64,000 nt of DNA from Streptomyces lasiicapitis (lineage in GTDB: Bacteria; Actinomycetota; Actinomycetes; Streptomycetales; Streptomycetaceae), in assembly GCF_014646335.1 (NCBI RefSeq), contig NZ_BMNG01000014.1:186001-250000 (forward strand). Reading direction: 5' to 3'. The position numbers and the translations under genes were made by a program. Shown here piece after piece: positions 38,583-46,971 of this stretch. Position 1 is the stretch's first letter, and every line of letters begins with the position of its first letter. The notes below the pieces were generated by a model that searched no databases, was not told where the DNA came from, and worked only from the letters and a program-made list of their open reading frames with translations.

Positions 38583-38987
38583 ATGCCCCCCAAGGGTCGT
38601 CAGGGCGCTGCCAAGAAGGTGCGCCGCAAGGAAAAGAAGAACGTCGCTCACGGCCACGCGCACATCAAGAGCACGTTCAACAACACGATCGTCTCGATCA
38701 CGGACCCCACGGGCAACGTGATCTCCTGGGCCTCCGCCGGCCACGTCGGCTTCAAGGGCTCGCGCAAGTCGACTCCGTTCGCCGCGCAGATGGCCGCCGA
38801 GTCGGCCGCGCGTCGCGCGCAGGAGCACGGCATGCGCAAGGTCGACGTCTTCGTCAAGGGTCCCGGCTCCGGCCGTGAGACCGCGATCCGCTCCCTCCAG
38901 GCCACGGGCCTCGAGGTCGGTTCGATCCAGGACGTCACCCCCACCCCGCACAACGGCTGCCGTCCGCCGAAGCGCCGCCGCGTCTGA
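38583..38987 (+). CDS. rpsK: 30S ribosomal protein S11
   Basis: Platform protein near the mRNA exit. 134 residues: basic N-terminus, HIKSTFNNTIVSITDPTGN, GFKGSRKSTPFAAQMAAE and PTPHNGCRPPKRRRV at the end. rpsD, which follows rpsK in E. coli and mycobacteria, is absent; rpoA comes next. Confidence 0.99.
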   Translation: MPPKGRQGAAKKVRRKEKKNVAHGHAHIKSTFNNTIVSITDPTGNVISWASAGHVGFKGSRKSTPFAAQMAAESAARRAQEHGMRKVDVFVKGPGSGRETAIRSLQATGLEVGSIQDVTPTPHNGCRPPKRRRV

Positions 38988-39038
38988 CGTATTTCTACGT
39001 CTGACCTGGTGCCGCTCGTGCGGTTGCCTTGAGGATTC

Positions 39039-39072
39039 GGGCGGTACGTACCCTTCGGGGGCCGTACCGCCC
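39039..39072 (+). promoter_or_regulatory. Hairpin between rpsK and rpoA
   Basis: 10-bp perfect stem GGGCGGTACG (39039-39048) with 39063-39072, loop of 14 nt, 61 nt before the rpoA start. No U-tract; could be a terminator with a separate rpoA promoter, or an attenuator that reduces rpoA relative to S13/S11. Confidence 0.55.
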
Positions 39073-39133
39073 GTACCCTTGTCATTGCAGTAGGGCGTCA
39101 AATAGCGGGCGCCCATGACTGAAGGATCGCAAC

Positions 39134-40156
39134 ATGCTGATTGCTCAGCGTCCCTCGTTGACCGAAGAGGTCGTCGACGAATTCCGCTCCCGGTTCGTGA
39201 TCGAGCCGCTGGAGCCGGGCTTCGGCTACACCCTCGGCAACTCCCTCCGCCGGACTCTTCTGTCCTCGATCCCGGGTGCGGCCGTCACGTCCATCCGGAT
39301 CGACGGTGTCCTGCACGAGTTCACCACCGTGCCGGGCGTCAAGGAAGACGTCACCGACCTCATCCTCAACATCAAGCAGCTCGTCGTCTCCTCGGAGCAC
39401 GACGAGCCGGTCGTGATGTACCTGCGCAAGCAGGGCCCGGGTCTGGTCACCGCCGCCGACATCGCGCCCCCGGCCGGTGTCGAGGTGCACAACCCCGACC
39501 TCGTCCTCGCCACGCTCAACGGCAAGGGCAAGCTGGAGATGGAGCTGACCGTCGAGCGCGGTCGCGGCTACGTCTCCGCCGTGCAGAACAAGCAGGTCGG
39601 CCAGGAGATCGGCCGCATCCCGGTCGACTCGATCTACTCGCCGGTGCTGAAGGTCACGTACAAGGTCGAGGCCACGCGTGTCGAGCAGCGCACCGACTTC
39701 GACAAGCTGATCGTCGACGTCGAGACCAAGCAGGCCATGCGGCCGCGTGACGCCATGGCGTCCGCCGGTAAGACGCTGGTCGAGCTGTTCGGTCTGGCCC
39801 GCGAGCTCAACATCGACGCCGAGGGCATCGACATGGGTCCGTCCCCGACGGACGCCGCGCTCGCCGCTGATCTGGCGCTGCCGATCGAGGAGCTCGAGCT
39901 CACCGTTCGGTCGTACAACTGCCTCAAGCGTGAGGGCATCCACTCCGTGGGTGAGCTCGTCGCTCGCTCCGAGGCCGACCTCCTCGACATTCGCAACTTC
40001 GGTGCGAAGTCCATCGACGAGGTCAAGATGAAGCTCAACGGGATGGGTCTGGCCCTCAAGGACAGCCCGCCCGGATTCGACCCGACCGCTGCGGCCGACG
40101 CCTTCGGCGCCGACGACGACGCGGACGCCGGTTTCGTCGAGACCGAGCAGTACTAG
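39134..40156 (+). CDS. rpoA: DNA-directed RNA polymerase alpha subunit
   Basis: Dimerises to nucleate RNA polymerase assembly. 340 residues: N-terminal domain (FVIEPLEPGFGYTLGNSLRR, then LLSSIPGAAVTSIRIDGV) and, after a linker, the C-terminal promoter-binding domain from about residue 250 (SYNCLKREGIHSVGELVARS, RNFGAKSIDEVKMKL). Ends with an acidic tail (GADDDADAGFVETEQY). GAAGGATCG before the ATG. Confidence 0.99.
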   Translation: MLIAQRPSLTEEVVDEFRSRFVIEPLEPGFGYTLGNSLRRTLLSSIPGAAVTSIRIDGVLHEFTTVPGVKEDVTDLILNIKQLVVSSEHDEPVVMYLRKQGPGLVTAADIAPPAGVEVHNPDLVLATLNGKGKLEMELTVERGRGYVSAVQNKQVGQEIGRIPVDSIYSPVLKVTYKVEATRVEQRTDFDKLIVDVETKQAMRPRDAMASAGKTLVELFGLARELNIDAEGIDMGPSPTDAALAADLALPIEELELTVRSYNCLKREGIHSVGELVARSEADLLDIRNFGAKSIDEVKMKLNGMGLALKDSPPGFDPTAAADAFGADDDADAGFVETEQY

Positions 40157-40183
40157 GCGCTCCGCGCTTAGGACGGATTTTGG

Positions 40184-40239
40184 CTGCGGGACCGTTGTGG
40201 CTGGTCGCGCAGTTCCCCGCGCCCCTTACGGGGCGCGGG
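40184..40239 (+). repeat. Dispersed Streptomyces intergenic repeat in the rpoA-rplQ gap
   Basis: GC-rich block around CTGGTCGCGCAGTTCCCCGC ending in a 10-bp stem CCCGCGCCCC (40216-40225)/GGGGCGCGGG (40230-40239) with TTAC loop. I recognise this sequence as a motif occurring many times between genes in Streptomyces genomes (memory). It may act as a bidirectional terminator, but here it stands inside an operon. Confidence 0.65.
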
Positions 40240-40293
40240 TACCGCTGACCCCGGTACCTGATACGGCCGGGGCAGATCACTAGGAGAAACACC

Positions 40294-40806
40294 ATGCCGA
40301 AGCCTGCCAAGGGTGCCCGTATGGGCGGCAGTGCCGCGCACGAGAAGCTGATGCTGGCGAACCTCGCCAAGGATCTCTTCGAGCACGGCCGCATCACCAC
40401 CACCGAGGCCAAGGCCCGTCGTCTGCGTCCCTACGCGGAGCGTCTGGTCACCAAGGCGAAGAAGGGCGACCTTCACAACCGCCGTCAGGTCCTCCAGGTC
40501 ATCTCCGACAAGAGCATCGTCCACACGCTCTTCACCGAGATCGGCCCGCGCTACGAGAACCGCCCGGGTGGCTACACCCGCATCACCAAGATCGGTAACC
40601 GCCGTGGCGACAACGCGCCCATGGCCGTCATCGAGCTGGTGGAGGCCCTGACCGTGGCCCAGGCGGCCACCGGTGAGGCCGAGGCGGCCACCAAGCGTGC
40701 CGTCAAGGAAGACGCCCTGAAGAAGGACGACGCTCCGGTCGAGAAGACCGAGGCCAAGTCCGACGAGGCCGTCGAGGCTCCCGCTGAGGAGTCCAAGGAC
40801 GCCTGA
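40294..40806 (+). CDS. rplQ: 50S ribosomal protein L17
   Basis: Protein near the tunnel exit. 170 residues: the core (MPKPAKGARMGGSAAHEKLM, NRRQVLQVISDKSIVHTLF, RIGNRRGDNAPMAVIELV-like) ends near residue 120, followed by an Ala/Glu/Lys/Asp-rich tail (EAEAATKRAVKEDALKKDDA and on) absent from E. coli L17 (127 residues). Followed by a clear terminator. Confidence 0.98.
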   Translation: MPKPAKGARMGGSAAHEKLMLANLAKDLFEHGRITTTEAKARRLRPYAERLVTKAKKGDLHNRRQVLQVISDKSIVHTLFTEIGPRYENRPGGYTRITKIGNRRGDNAPMAVIELVEALTVAQAATGEAEAATKRAVKEDALKKDDAPVEKTEAKSDEAVEAPAEESKDA

Positions 40807-40825
40807 GGCTCTGCCTAGCGTTTGA

Positions 40826-40858
40826 GCGGGTCCGCCCCCTTCGGGGCGGGCCCGCTTT
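40826..40858 (+). terminator. Terminator after rplQ
   Basis: 13-bp stem GCGGGTCCGCCCC (40826-40838) with 40843-40855 (one G.U), loop CTTC, then TTTCG. Ends the alpha operon. Confidence 0.85.
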
Positions 40859-40881
40859 CGTATGCCTGAGAGGATTGCGGT

Positions 40882-41751
40882 GTGAGTGAGCAAGTGGAGC
40901 CCGGGTTCGTCCGGGTGCGGCTCGATCTGAGCTACGACGGCAGGGACTTCTCCGGCTGGGCCAAGCAGCGCCAGGGCCAGCGGACCGTCCAGGGCGAGAT
41001 CGAGGACGCGTTGCGTACGGTGACGCGGTCGCGGGAGACGTACGAGCTGACCGTGGCCGGGCGGACCGACAGCGGGGTGCACGCCAGGGGACAGGTCGCG
41101 CACGTCGACCTGCCGGAGGGCGTGTGGGCCGAGCACCGGGACAAGCTGGTGCGGCGGCTCGCCGGACGGCTGCCGCACGATGTGCGGGTGTGGAAGGCCG
41201 AGGAGGCGCCCGCCGGGTTCAACGCGCGGTTCGCGGCGATCTGGCGGCGGTACGCGTACCGCGTGACCGACCACCCCGGCGGCGTCGACCCGCTGCTGCG
41301 CGGGCACGTGCTGTGGCACGACTGGACGCTGGACCTCGACGCCATGAACACCGCCGCCGAGGCGCTGCTCGGGGAGCACGACTTCGCCGCGTACTGCAAG
41401 CGGCGCGAGGGCGCCACGACCATTCGTACGCTGCAGGAGCTGCGCTGGGAGCGGCGGCCCGACGGGATTCTGGAGGCGACCGTGAAGGCGGACGCCTTCT
41501 GCCACAACATGGTGCGGTCGTTGGTCGGGGCGATGCTGTTCGTGGGGGACGGGCACCGGCCGCCGGACTGGCCGGGCAAGGTGCTCGCCGCCGGCGTGCG
41601 GGACTCGGCCGTGCACGTGGTGCGGCCGCACGGGCTGACGCTCGAGGAGGTCGGCTATCCGGCCGACGAGCTGCTCGCGGCGCGCAGCGTGGAGGCGCGC
41701 AACAAGCGGACGCTGCCCGGGGTTTCCTCCGGGGCGTCCGGGTGCTGCTGA
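40882..41751 (+). CDS. truA: tRNA pseudouridine(38-40) synthase TruA
   Basis: Isomerises uridines 38-40 in the tRNA anticodon arm. 289 residues from a GTG after GAGAGGA. Catalytic Asp in VAGRTDSGVHARGQ; other motifs RLDLSYDGRDFSGWAKQ, FAAIWRRYAYRV and FCHNMVRSLVGAML. Follows the rplQ terminator by 24 bp. The C-terminal end (SGASGCC) is Ser/Gly/Cys-rich and probably unstructured. Confidence 0.97.
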   Translation: MSEQVEPGFVRVRLDLSYDGRDFSGWAKQRQGQRTVQGEIEDALRTVTRSRETYELTVAGRTDSGVHARGQVAHVDLPEGVWAEHRDKLVRRLAGRLPHDVRVWKAEEAPAGFNARFAAIWRRYAYRVTDHPGGVDPLLRGHVLWHDWTLDLDAMNTAAEALLGEHDFAAYCKRREGATTIRTLQELRWERRPDGILEATVKADAFCHNMVRSLVGAMLFVGDGHRPPDWPGKVLAAGVRDSAVHVVRPHGLTLEEVGYPADELLAARSVEARNKRTLPGVSSGASGCC

Positions 41752-41811
41752 GCGCCTCCGGCGGGGGCTGCTGAGGCTCCGGCCGGGCTCCCGCGGCCGC
41801 GGGCGGGGCTG

Positions 41812-42660
41812 CTACTCCGGGTTGTTGGCCGCCGCCGACGCCTGGGCCTCGCCCCGGCGGTTGATCTGGTGGAACGTGAAGCGGGCGAGGTCGTCGCCGA
41901 CCTCGTACGCGCCCCGGTCCTTCGTCGTGACGTCCTTGCCGCTGAGGAAGCCGGTCGTCGTGAAGTACGCGTAGCGGCCGTAGGCGTTGTACGTGCCGCG
42001 GCAGACCGTCGTGCGGCAGAAACCGGACACGCCCTTGCCGGGCAGGGAGGTGATGAGGCCCTTGTCCGCCTGCTTCTTGGCCTTGGTGGCCTGCGCCTCG
42101 GTGTCGAAGACGGCGACGCCGACGGTGACCGCGATGCCCTTGCGGGCGTAGGTGGCGCGCAGCACCTCGGTGCACTTGTTCTTCGTCAGGATGTTGGCCA
42201 GAACCGGTTGGGCGACGGAGGCGCACTTCTTGGTGCTCGCCGTCGCGCCCTTCTTGTAGACGCGCTCCCCGGAGGTCAGCTTCGTGCCCGGGAAGAGGGA
42301 CTCCGGGCCGAGCGGGGCCTTGTCCTTCTTGGCGCTGGAGATGTAGTCCTTCGGGTCCGGCGGGGGCGGGGGAGTGGTCGCCTCGAAGGACGGCGCCGGG
42401 TCCTTGCTGGCGCCTGGGATGTCCGCGCTGGTGGGCAGCTCGCCGGCGGGCTTGTTGGAGGCCGAGGCGTCGTCGCTGTTCGCGGAGACGACCGCGATGG
42501 CGACGGCTGCGGCGACGCCGATCGTGGCGAGTGCGCCGCCGCCGATCAGCAGCCACTTGCGGCGGCGGGCACGTGTCTCGGACGCTTCGGCGAGCGCCGC
42601 CCAGTCGGGGGTCTGCGAGCCCCCCGGACCCCACTGGGGTCCCCCTTGCCCAAAGCTCAT
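41812..42660 (-). CDS. Membrane-anchored protein of unknown function
   Basis: 282 residues. A Gly/Gln/Pro-rich cytoplasmic N-terminus, a single membrane helix (about residues 36-58, WLLIGGGALATIGVAAAVAI), then a Ser/Pro-rich linker (EATTPPPPPDPKDY) and an external domain of about 150 residues with four cysteines (in STKKCAS, KNKCTE, GFCRTTVC). The domain contains KGIAVTVGVAVFDTEAQATK, giving the look of a sensor- or adhesin-like alpha/beta fold. I do not recognise the family. The start at 42660 (MSFGQG) is preferred over the ATG at 42669 because nothing supports the extra MRP. Divergent from the GT87-like gene. Confidence 0.8.
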   Translation of the reverse strand: MSFGQGGPQWGPGGSQTPDWAALAEASETRARRRKWLLIGGGALATIGVAAAVAIAVVSANSDDASASNKPAGELPTSADIPGASKDPAPSFEATTPPPPPDPKDYISSAKKDKAPLGPESLFPGTKLTSGERVYKKGATASTKKCASVAQPVLANILTKNKCTEVLRATYARKGIAVTVGVAVFDTEAQATKAKKQADKGLITSLPGKGVSGFCRTTVCRGTYNAYGRYAYFTTTGFLSGKDVTTKDRGAYEVGDDLARFTFHQINRRGEAQASAAANNPE

Positions 42661-42734
42661 GGGCCGCATCTTAGACGGGGCGGTGGGGATGTTGAGCCGG
42701 GGTCGGGGGGCGATCTCGGCCTAGCCTGATCGGC

Positions 42735-44030
42735 ATGGATTCGGGCAAATCAGGCAGTGGCGGCTTTTCTGGTCTTGCCGGGTGGCTGGTGCGGCCCGCC
42801 GGGTGGCAGGCGTGGGCCGTGCTCGGGGTCGTCCTCGGGGCGGCGGCGCTGCGGATCGCGTACCGGGTGCCGGACGGCGGGATGGACAACGCGATCGTCG
42901 TGCGGGCGGCCGACGCGTGGCTCGACGGGCGGTCCCCGTACGCCGACCGGCACTTCCTCTATCTGCCGGGGGCCGTGCTCGCGGCGGTGCCGCAGGCGAT
43001 GTTTCCGCAGGTGGGGCGGGTGCTCGTACCGGTGGGGGTGGTGGGGGCGCTGGCCTGTGGGTGGGCCTGTGCGCTGCGGATCCACGGCGTGGCCCTGCGG
43101 AGCCGGTTCGCTGTGCTCGGTCTGCTCGGGCTCGTCCTCGGGTTCGCGCCCTTCGTCCACCTTGTTGAGCTGGGGAACTGGACGGTGGCTTCGGCGGTGG
43201 CGCTGCCGGTGGCGTTGCTGTGCGTGTGCCGGGGGCGGTGGGTGGTCGCCGGGGCGGTGATCGGGGCCGCCGTCGCGGTCAAGCCGCTGCTTGTGCCGGT
43301 GCTGCTGCTTTTCGTGTTCGCGCGGAAGTGGCGGGCGCTGGGGGTGGCGGTTCTGGTGCCAGTGGTGGTGTCGGTGCTCGCTGCGCTGGTGCTGCCGGAT
43401 CCCGGGGCCTTCTTCACGCGGACGCTGCCGTTTCTGCTGCGCGGGGAGGATCGGTTCGTGCGGCTGTACGAGGCGTCGCCTGCGGCTGTGCTGCCTCGGG
43501 TGGGGGTCCCTGCCGTGGTGGCGTCGCTGGTTTCTGTGGTGGGGGGTGTGGTGGGGGTGTGGTGTGCGTGGCGGAGGTGGCGGGCCCCTGGGCCTTGGGT
43601 GGGGGCGGAGGTCCCGTCGGCCGGGGGGCCTGAGGCCGGGCGGGTCGTCGAGACCGCGGCTGCGTTGATGCTGGCCGCGTTTCTCGTGTCCCGGCCTTCG
43701 TACGACCACTATCTGCTGGTCGTGCTGCCGTTGCTGCTCGCGGGGGCGCTTCGGGCGTCGTCCGTGGTGCGAGGGCCGTGGTTCTGGGTGGCGCTGGTGC
43801 CGCAGGTGCCGGGGTTTGTGTGGGTGGGGGTGGAGGTGCTGCCGCGGCGGGCCTTCAAGGACGCGTTCACGTTGTGCGTGCTTGCGGGGGTGGTGTTCTG
43901 GTGGTGTGCCGCCGTCGGGCGCCGTGGCGGGCCTGTCGGGCCGGCGTCTGTGCCGGCGCCGTCGGCTGGCGCTTCTGTGGCGGGGGAGTGGTCCCTGCCG
44001 GGGGCTCCCCAGTCCCGCCCCTTCCCGTAA
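42735..44030 (+). CDS. GT87 (DUF2029)-like membrane glycosyltransferase
   Basis: 431-residue polytopic protein with about 10-12 membrane helices. It resembles actinobacterial polyprenol-phosphate-mannose-dependent mannosyltransferases: an Asp-containing first loop (YRVPDGGMDNAIVVRAADAW), GRSPYADRHFLYLPGA, a LVELGNWTVASAVALPVALL segment with an AVAVKPLLVPVLLL helix, and SRPSYDHYLLVVLPLLL. It would act on the outer face of the membrane using lipid-linked sugar; sugar and acceptor are unknown. TAGCCT ends 7 nt before the ATG, suggesting a leaderless mRNA. The last dozen codons and the stop run into a dispersed repeat. Confidence 0.75.
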   Translation: MDSGKSGSGGFSGLAGWLVRPAGWQAWAVLGVVLGAAALRIAYRVPDGGMDNAIVVRAADAWLDGRSPYADRHFLYLPGAVLAAVPQAMFPQVGRVLVPVGVVGALACGWACALRIHGVALRSRFAVLGLLGLVLGFAPFVHLVELGNWTVASAVALPVALLCVCRGRWVVAGAVIGAAVAVKPLLVPVLLLFVFARKWRALGVAVLVPVVVSVLAALVLPDPGAFFTRTLPFLLRGEDRFVRLYEASPAAVLPRVGVPAVVASLVSVVGGVVGVWCAWRRWRAPGPWVGAEVPSAGGPEAGRVVETAAALMLAAFLVSRPSYDHYLLVVLPLLLAGALRASSVVRGPWFWVALVPQVPGFVWVGVEVLPRRAFKDAFTLCVLAGVVFWWCAAVGRRGGPVGPASVPAPSAGASVAGEWSLPGAPQSRPFP

Positions 44031-44105
44031 CCAGGGGGCTGCCGCCCCCTGGGCCCCCGCTTATCGGCCTGGACGGCCTCGTCCTCAAACGCCGGACGGG
44101 CTGAG
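44031..44105 (+). repeat. Dispersed Streptomyces intergenic repeat after the GT87-like gene
   Basis: Begins with stem CCAGGGGGC (44031-44039)/GCCCCCTGG (44044-44052), TGCC loop, and ends around CCTCGTCCTCAAACGCCGG ACGGGCTGA. This block is familiar as a frequently repeated Streptomyces intergenic sequence (memory). The hairpin could terminate the upstream gene. The rest of the gap (44106-44411) holds the rplM promoter and leader. Confidence 0.65.
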
Positions 44106-44196
44106 TGGGGCGGGTGGTGGGGAGGGGGCAGCCCCGGTGTACGGGGTGTGATTGAGGCGGGAAACGGTGCCTGTTCGCCAAGGCGGGGGCCCCGTT

Positions 44197-44226
44197 TTGA
44201 CCCGTACGGGGCACGGCGGGTATTCT
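44197..44226 (+). promoter_or_regulatory. Candidate rplM-rpsI promoter
   Basis: TTGACC (44197-44202), 18-bp spacer, TATTCT (44221-44226). Gives a leader of about 180 nt before rplM. Confidence 0.65.
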
Positions 44227-44411
44227 TCCAGTTCGTTATGCGTATTGGCTTGGTCGTTCTCACGCGATGGGCCCTTACGCAAGTTCCCTGGAGCAGTTAC
44301 CAGTGGCTCGCATACGGGCATCGTCCCGGCCTTTGTGAGCCCCAGCTGCATGATCGCTTCAGAGGATTCGTGTGTCTGGAACCCATCCACTGAAGAAGCG
44401 AAGGCTACGAA

Positions 44412-44855
44412 GTGCGTACGTACAGCCCTAAGCCCGGCGATGTCACTCGCCAGTGGCACGTGATCGACGCCCAGGACATCGTCCTCGGCCGTCTCGCGAC
44501 CACTGCCGCCAGCATCCTGCGCGGCAAGCACAAGCCGATCTACGCGCCCCACGTTGACACCGGTGACTTCGTCATCATCATCAACGCCGACAAGGTGCAC
44601 CTGTCCGGCAACAAGAAGACCCAGAAGATGGCCTACCGCCACTCTGGCTACCCGGGCGGCCTCCGTTCGGTCCGCTACGACGAGCTCCTCGAGAAGAACC
44701 CCGAGAAGGCCGTCGAGAAGGCCGTCAAGGGCATGCTCCCCAAGAACACCCTCGGCCGTCAGATGCTCTCGAAGCTGAAGGTCTACGCGGGCGACCAGCA
44801 CCCGCACGGCGCTCAGCAGCCGGTCCCGTTCGAGATCACCCAGGTCGCGCAGTAG
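44412..44855 (+). CDS. rplM: 50S ribosomal protein L13
   Basis: Early-assembly 50S protein. 147 residues from the GTG at 44412 (MRTYSPKPGDVTRQWHVIDA) with VLGRLATTAASILRGKHK and NTLGRQMLSKLKVYAGDQHP. Forms the conserved rplM-rpsI pair, with rpsI 42 bp downstream. Confidence 0.99.
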   Translation: MRTYSPKPGDVTRQWHVIDAQDIVLGRLATTAASILRGKHKPIYAPHVDTGDFVIIINADKVHLSGNKKTQKMAYRHSGYPGGLRSVRYDELLEKNPEKAVEKAVKGMLPKNTLGRQMLSKLKVYAGDQHPHGAQQPVPFEITQVAQ

Positions 44856-44897
44856 TTCCGGCCACCCCCTAAGACGAAAAAGAATCTGAGGAGCATC

Positions 44898-45422
44898 GTG
44901 GCCGAGACCACCGCTGAGCAGCCGCTCGACGAGAACGCCGAAAACATCGACATCGAGTCGTACACCACCGAGTCGGACGCGCCCGTGGAGGGCGAGTACA
45001 CCTCGGAGTCCAACGCCGCGCGCTTCGGCGACCCGCAGCCGGCCGCCGGCCTGGGCCGTCGCAAGAACGCCATCGCCCGCGTCCGGATCGTCCCGGGCAC
45101 CGGCAAGTGGAAGGTCAACGGGCGCACGCTCGAGGACTACTTCCCGAACAAGGTCCACCAGCAGGAAGTCAACGAGCCCTTCAAGGTGCTCGAGCTCGAC
45201 AACCGCTACGACGTCATCGCCCGCATCTCGGGTGGCGGCGTCTCCGGTCAGGCCGGTGCGCTCCGTCTCGGTGTCGCCCGTGCGCTGAACGAGGCCGACG
45301 TCGACAACAACCGTGGCGCCCTCAAGAAGGCCGGTTACCTCAAGCGCGACGACCGTGCGGTCGAGCGCAAGAAGGCCGGTCTCAAGAAGGCCCGCAAGGC
45401 CCCGCAGTACAGCAAGCGCTAA
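44898..45422 (+). CDS. rpsI: 30S ribosomal protein S9
   Basis: Its C-terminal tail reaches the P-site tRNA. 174 residues from a GTG after GAGGAG. The core starts at GRRKNAIARVRIVPGTGKW; before it is an acidic extension of about 50 residues (Glu/Asp/Ser/Thr-rich) not present in E. coli S9 (130 residues). It ends in KARKAPQYSKR, the canonical tail. Confidence 0.98.
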   Translation: MAETTAEQPLDENAENIDIESYTTESDAPVEGEYTSESNAARFGDPQPAAGLGRRKNAIARVRIVPGTGKWKVNGRTLEDYFPNKVHQQEVNEPFKVLELDNRYDVIARISGGGVSGQAGALRLGVARALNEADVDNNRGALKKAGYLKRDDRAVERKKAGLKKARKAPQYSKR

Positions 45423-45447
45423 ACACCGCTGCCTGCTAGTACTTCCC

Positions 45448-45490
45448 GAACGCCCCGGCGGCACCCTGTGTGCTGCCGGGGCGTTCGTTT
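45448..45490 (+). terminator. Terminator after rpsI
   Basis: 16-bp stem (45448-45463 with 45471-45486, one G.U), 7-nt loop, followed by GTTT. A strong end to the rplM-rpsI unit. Confidence 0.88.
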
Positions 45491-45612
45491 ATCGGCACCC
45501 CATGATCTGGGGTAGAAGTTCGACAGGCTGGGCGGCCAAGGCCGCGCGGTGGAGCCGCCAGACATCACCGCGTCCGCAGGACCAGCCGGCACTCAATGTT
45601 CGGAGGACAGCA

Positions 45613-46971
45613 GTGGGACGACTCTTCGGCACGGACGGTGTGCGCGGTGTCGCCAACGCGGATCTGACGGCCGAGCTCGCGCTCGGGCTCTCGGTCGCCG
45701 CGGCGCACGTGCTCGCCGAAGCGGGCACCTTCGAAGGCCATCGCCCGACGGCGGTGGTCGGACGAGATCCGCGGGCGTCCGGGGAGTTCCTTGAGGCCGC
45801 GGTCGTCGCGGGCCTCGCCAGCGCGGGCGTGGACGTCCTGCGCGTCGGTGTGCTGCCCACCCCCGCGGTGGCGCATCTCACCGGTGCGCTGGGCGCCGAC
45901 CTCGGCGTGATGCTCTCCGCCAGCCACAACGCGATGCCCGACAACGGCATCAAGTTCTTCGCCCGCGGCGGCCACAAACTCGCCGACGTCCTGGAAGACC
46001 GCATCGAGTCCGTGTACGAGGAGCACCGCACCGGCGCTCCCTGGCAGCGCCCCACGGGCGCGGGCGTCGGCCGCGTCACGACGTACGACGAAGGCCTCGA
46101 CCAGTACGTCGCGCACCTCATCGGCGTCCTCCCCAACCGCCTCGACGGCGTCAAGGTCGTCCTGGACGAGGCGCACGGCGCCGCCGCCCGGGTCTCGCCC
46201 GAGGCGTTCGCGCGGGCCGGCGCGGAGATCATCACGATCGGCGCCGAGCCGGACGGCCTCAACATCAACGACGGCTGCGGGTCCACGCACCTCGACCTGC
46301 TGAAGGCCGCCGTCGTCGAGCACGGCGCCGACCTCGGCATCGCGCACGACGGCGACGCCGACCGCTGCCTGGCCGTGGACCACACCGGCGCCGAGGTCGA
46401 CGGCGACCAGATCCTCGCCGTCCTCGCCCTCGCGATGCGCGAGCGCGGCGTGCTGCGCCAGGACACCGTTGTCGCGACCGTCATGTCGAACCTGGGCTTC
46501 AAGCTCGCCATGGAGCGCGAGGGCCTCTCCCTCGTGCAGACCGCCGTCGGCGACCGGTACGTCCTGGAGTCGATGAAGGAGCACGGCTACGCCCTCGGCG
46601 GCGAGCAGTCCGGACACGTCATCGTCCTGGACCACGCCACCACCGGCGACGGCACCCTCACCGGTCTGCTGCTCGCCGCCCGCGTCGCCGAGACCGGCCG
46701 GAACCTCGCCGAGCTCGCCGCCGTCATGGAGCGCCTGCCGCAGGTCCTCATCAACGTCCCCGACGTCGACAAGTCCCGGGTGAAGACCTCCGCCGAGCTG
46801 GGTGCCGCCGTCGCCGACGCCGAGCGGGAGCTGGGCGCCACCGGCCGCGTGCTCCTGCGCTCCTCCGGCACCGAGCCGCTGGTGCGCGTCATGGTCGAGG
46901 CCGCCGACATCGAGCAGGCCCGCTCCGTTGCCGGGCGCCTCGCCGACGTGGTGAAGTCCGCGCTGGGCTAG
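45613..46971 (+). CDS. glmM: Phosphoglucosamine mutase
   Basis: Converts GlcN-6-P to GlcN-1-P for UDP-GlcNAc synthesis. 452 residues from the GTG at 45613 with GGAGGA upstream (MGRLFGTDGVRGVAN). Phosphorylated Ser104 lies in LSASHNAMPDNGIKFF; the metal site is DGDADRCLAVD, sugar-binding GGEQSGHVI, and the phosphate-binding RSSGTEPLVRVM. glmS, which makes its substrate, is 2 kb away. The stop TAG overlaps the opposite gene's stop in CTAG. Confidence 0.98.
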   Translation: MGRLFGTDGVRGVANADLTAELALGLSVAAAHVLAEAGTFEGHRPTAVVGRDPRASGEFLEAAVVAGLASAGVDVLRVGVLPTPAVAHLTGALGADLGVMLSASHNAMPDNGIKFFARGGHKLADVLEDRIESVYEEHRTGAPWQRPTGAGVGRVTTYDEGLDQYVAHLIGVLPNRLDGVKVVLDEAHGAAARVSPEAFARAGAEIITIGAEPDGLNINDGCGSTHLDLLKAAVVEHGADLGIAHDGDADRCLAVDHTGAEVDGDQILAVLALAMRERGVLRQDTVVATVMSNLGFKLAMEREGLSLVQTAVGDRYVLESMKEHGYALGGEQSGHVIVLDHATTGDGTLTGLLLAARVAETGRNLAELAAVMERLPQVLINVPDVDKSRVKTSAELGAAVADAERELGATGRVLLRSSGTEPLVRVMVEAADIEQARSVAGRLADVVKSALG

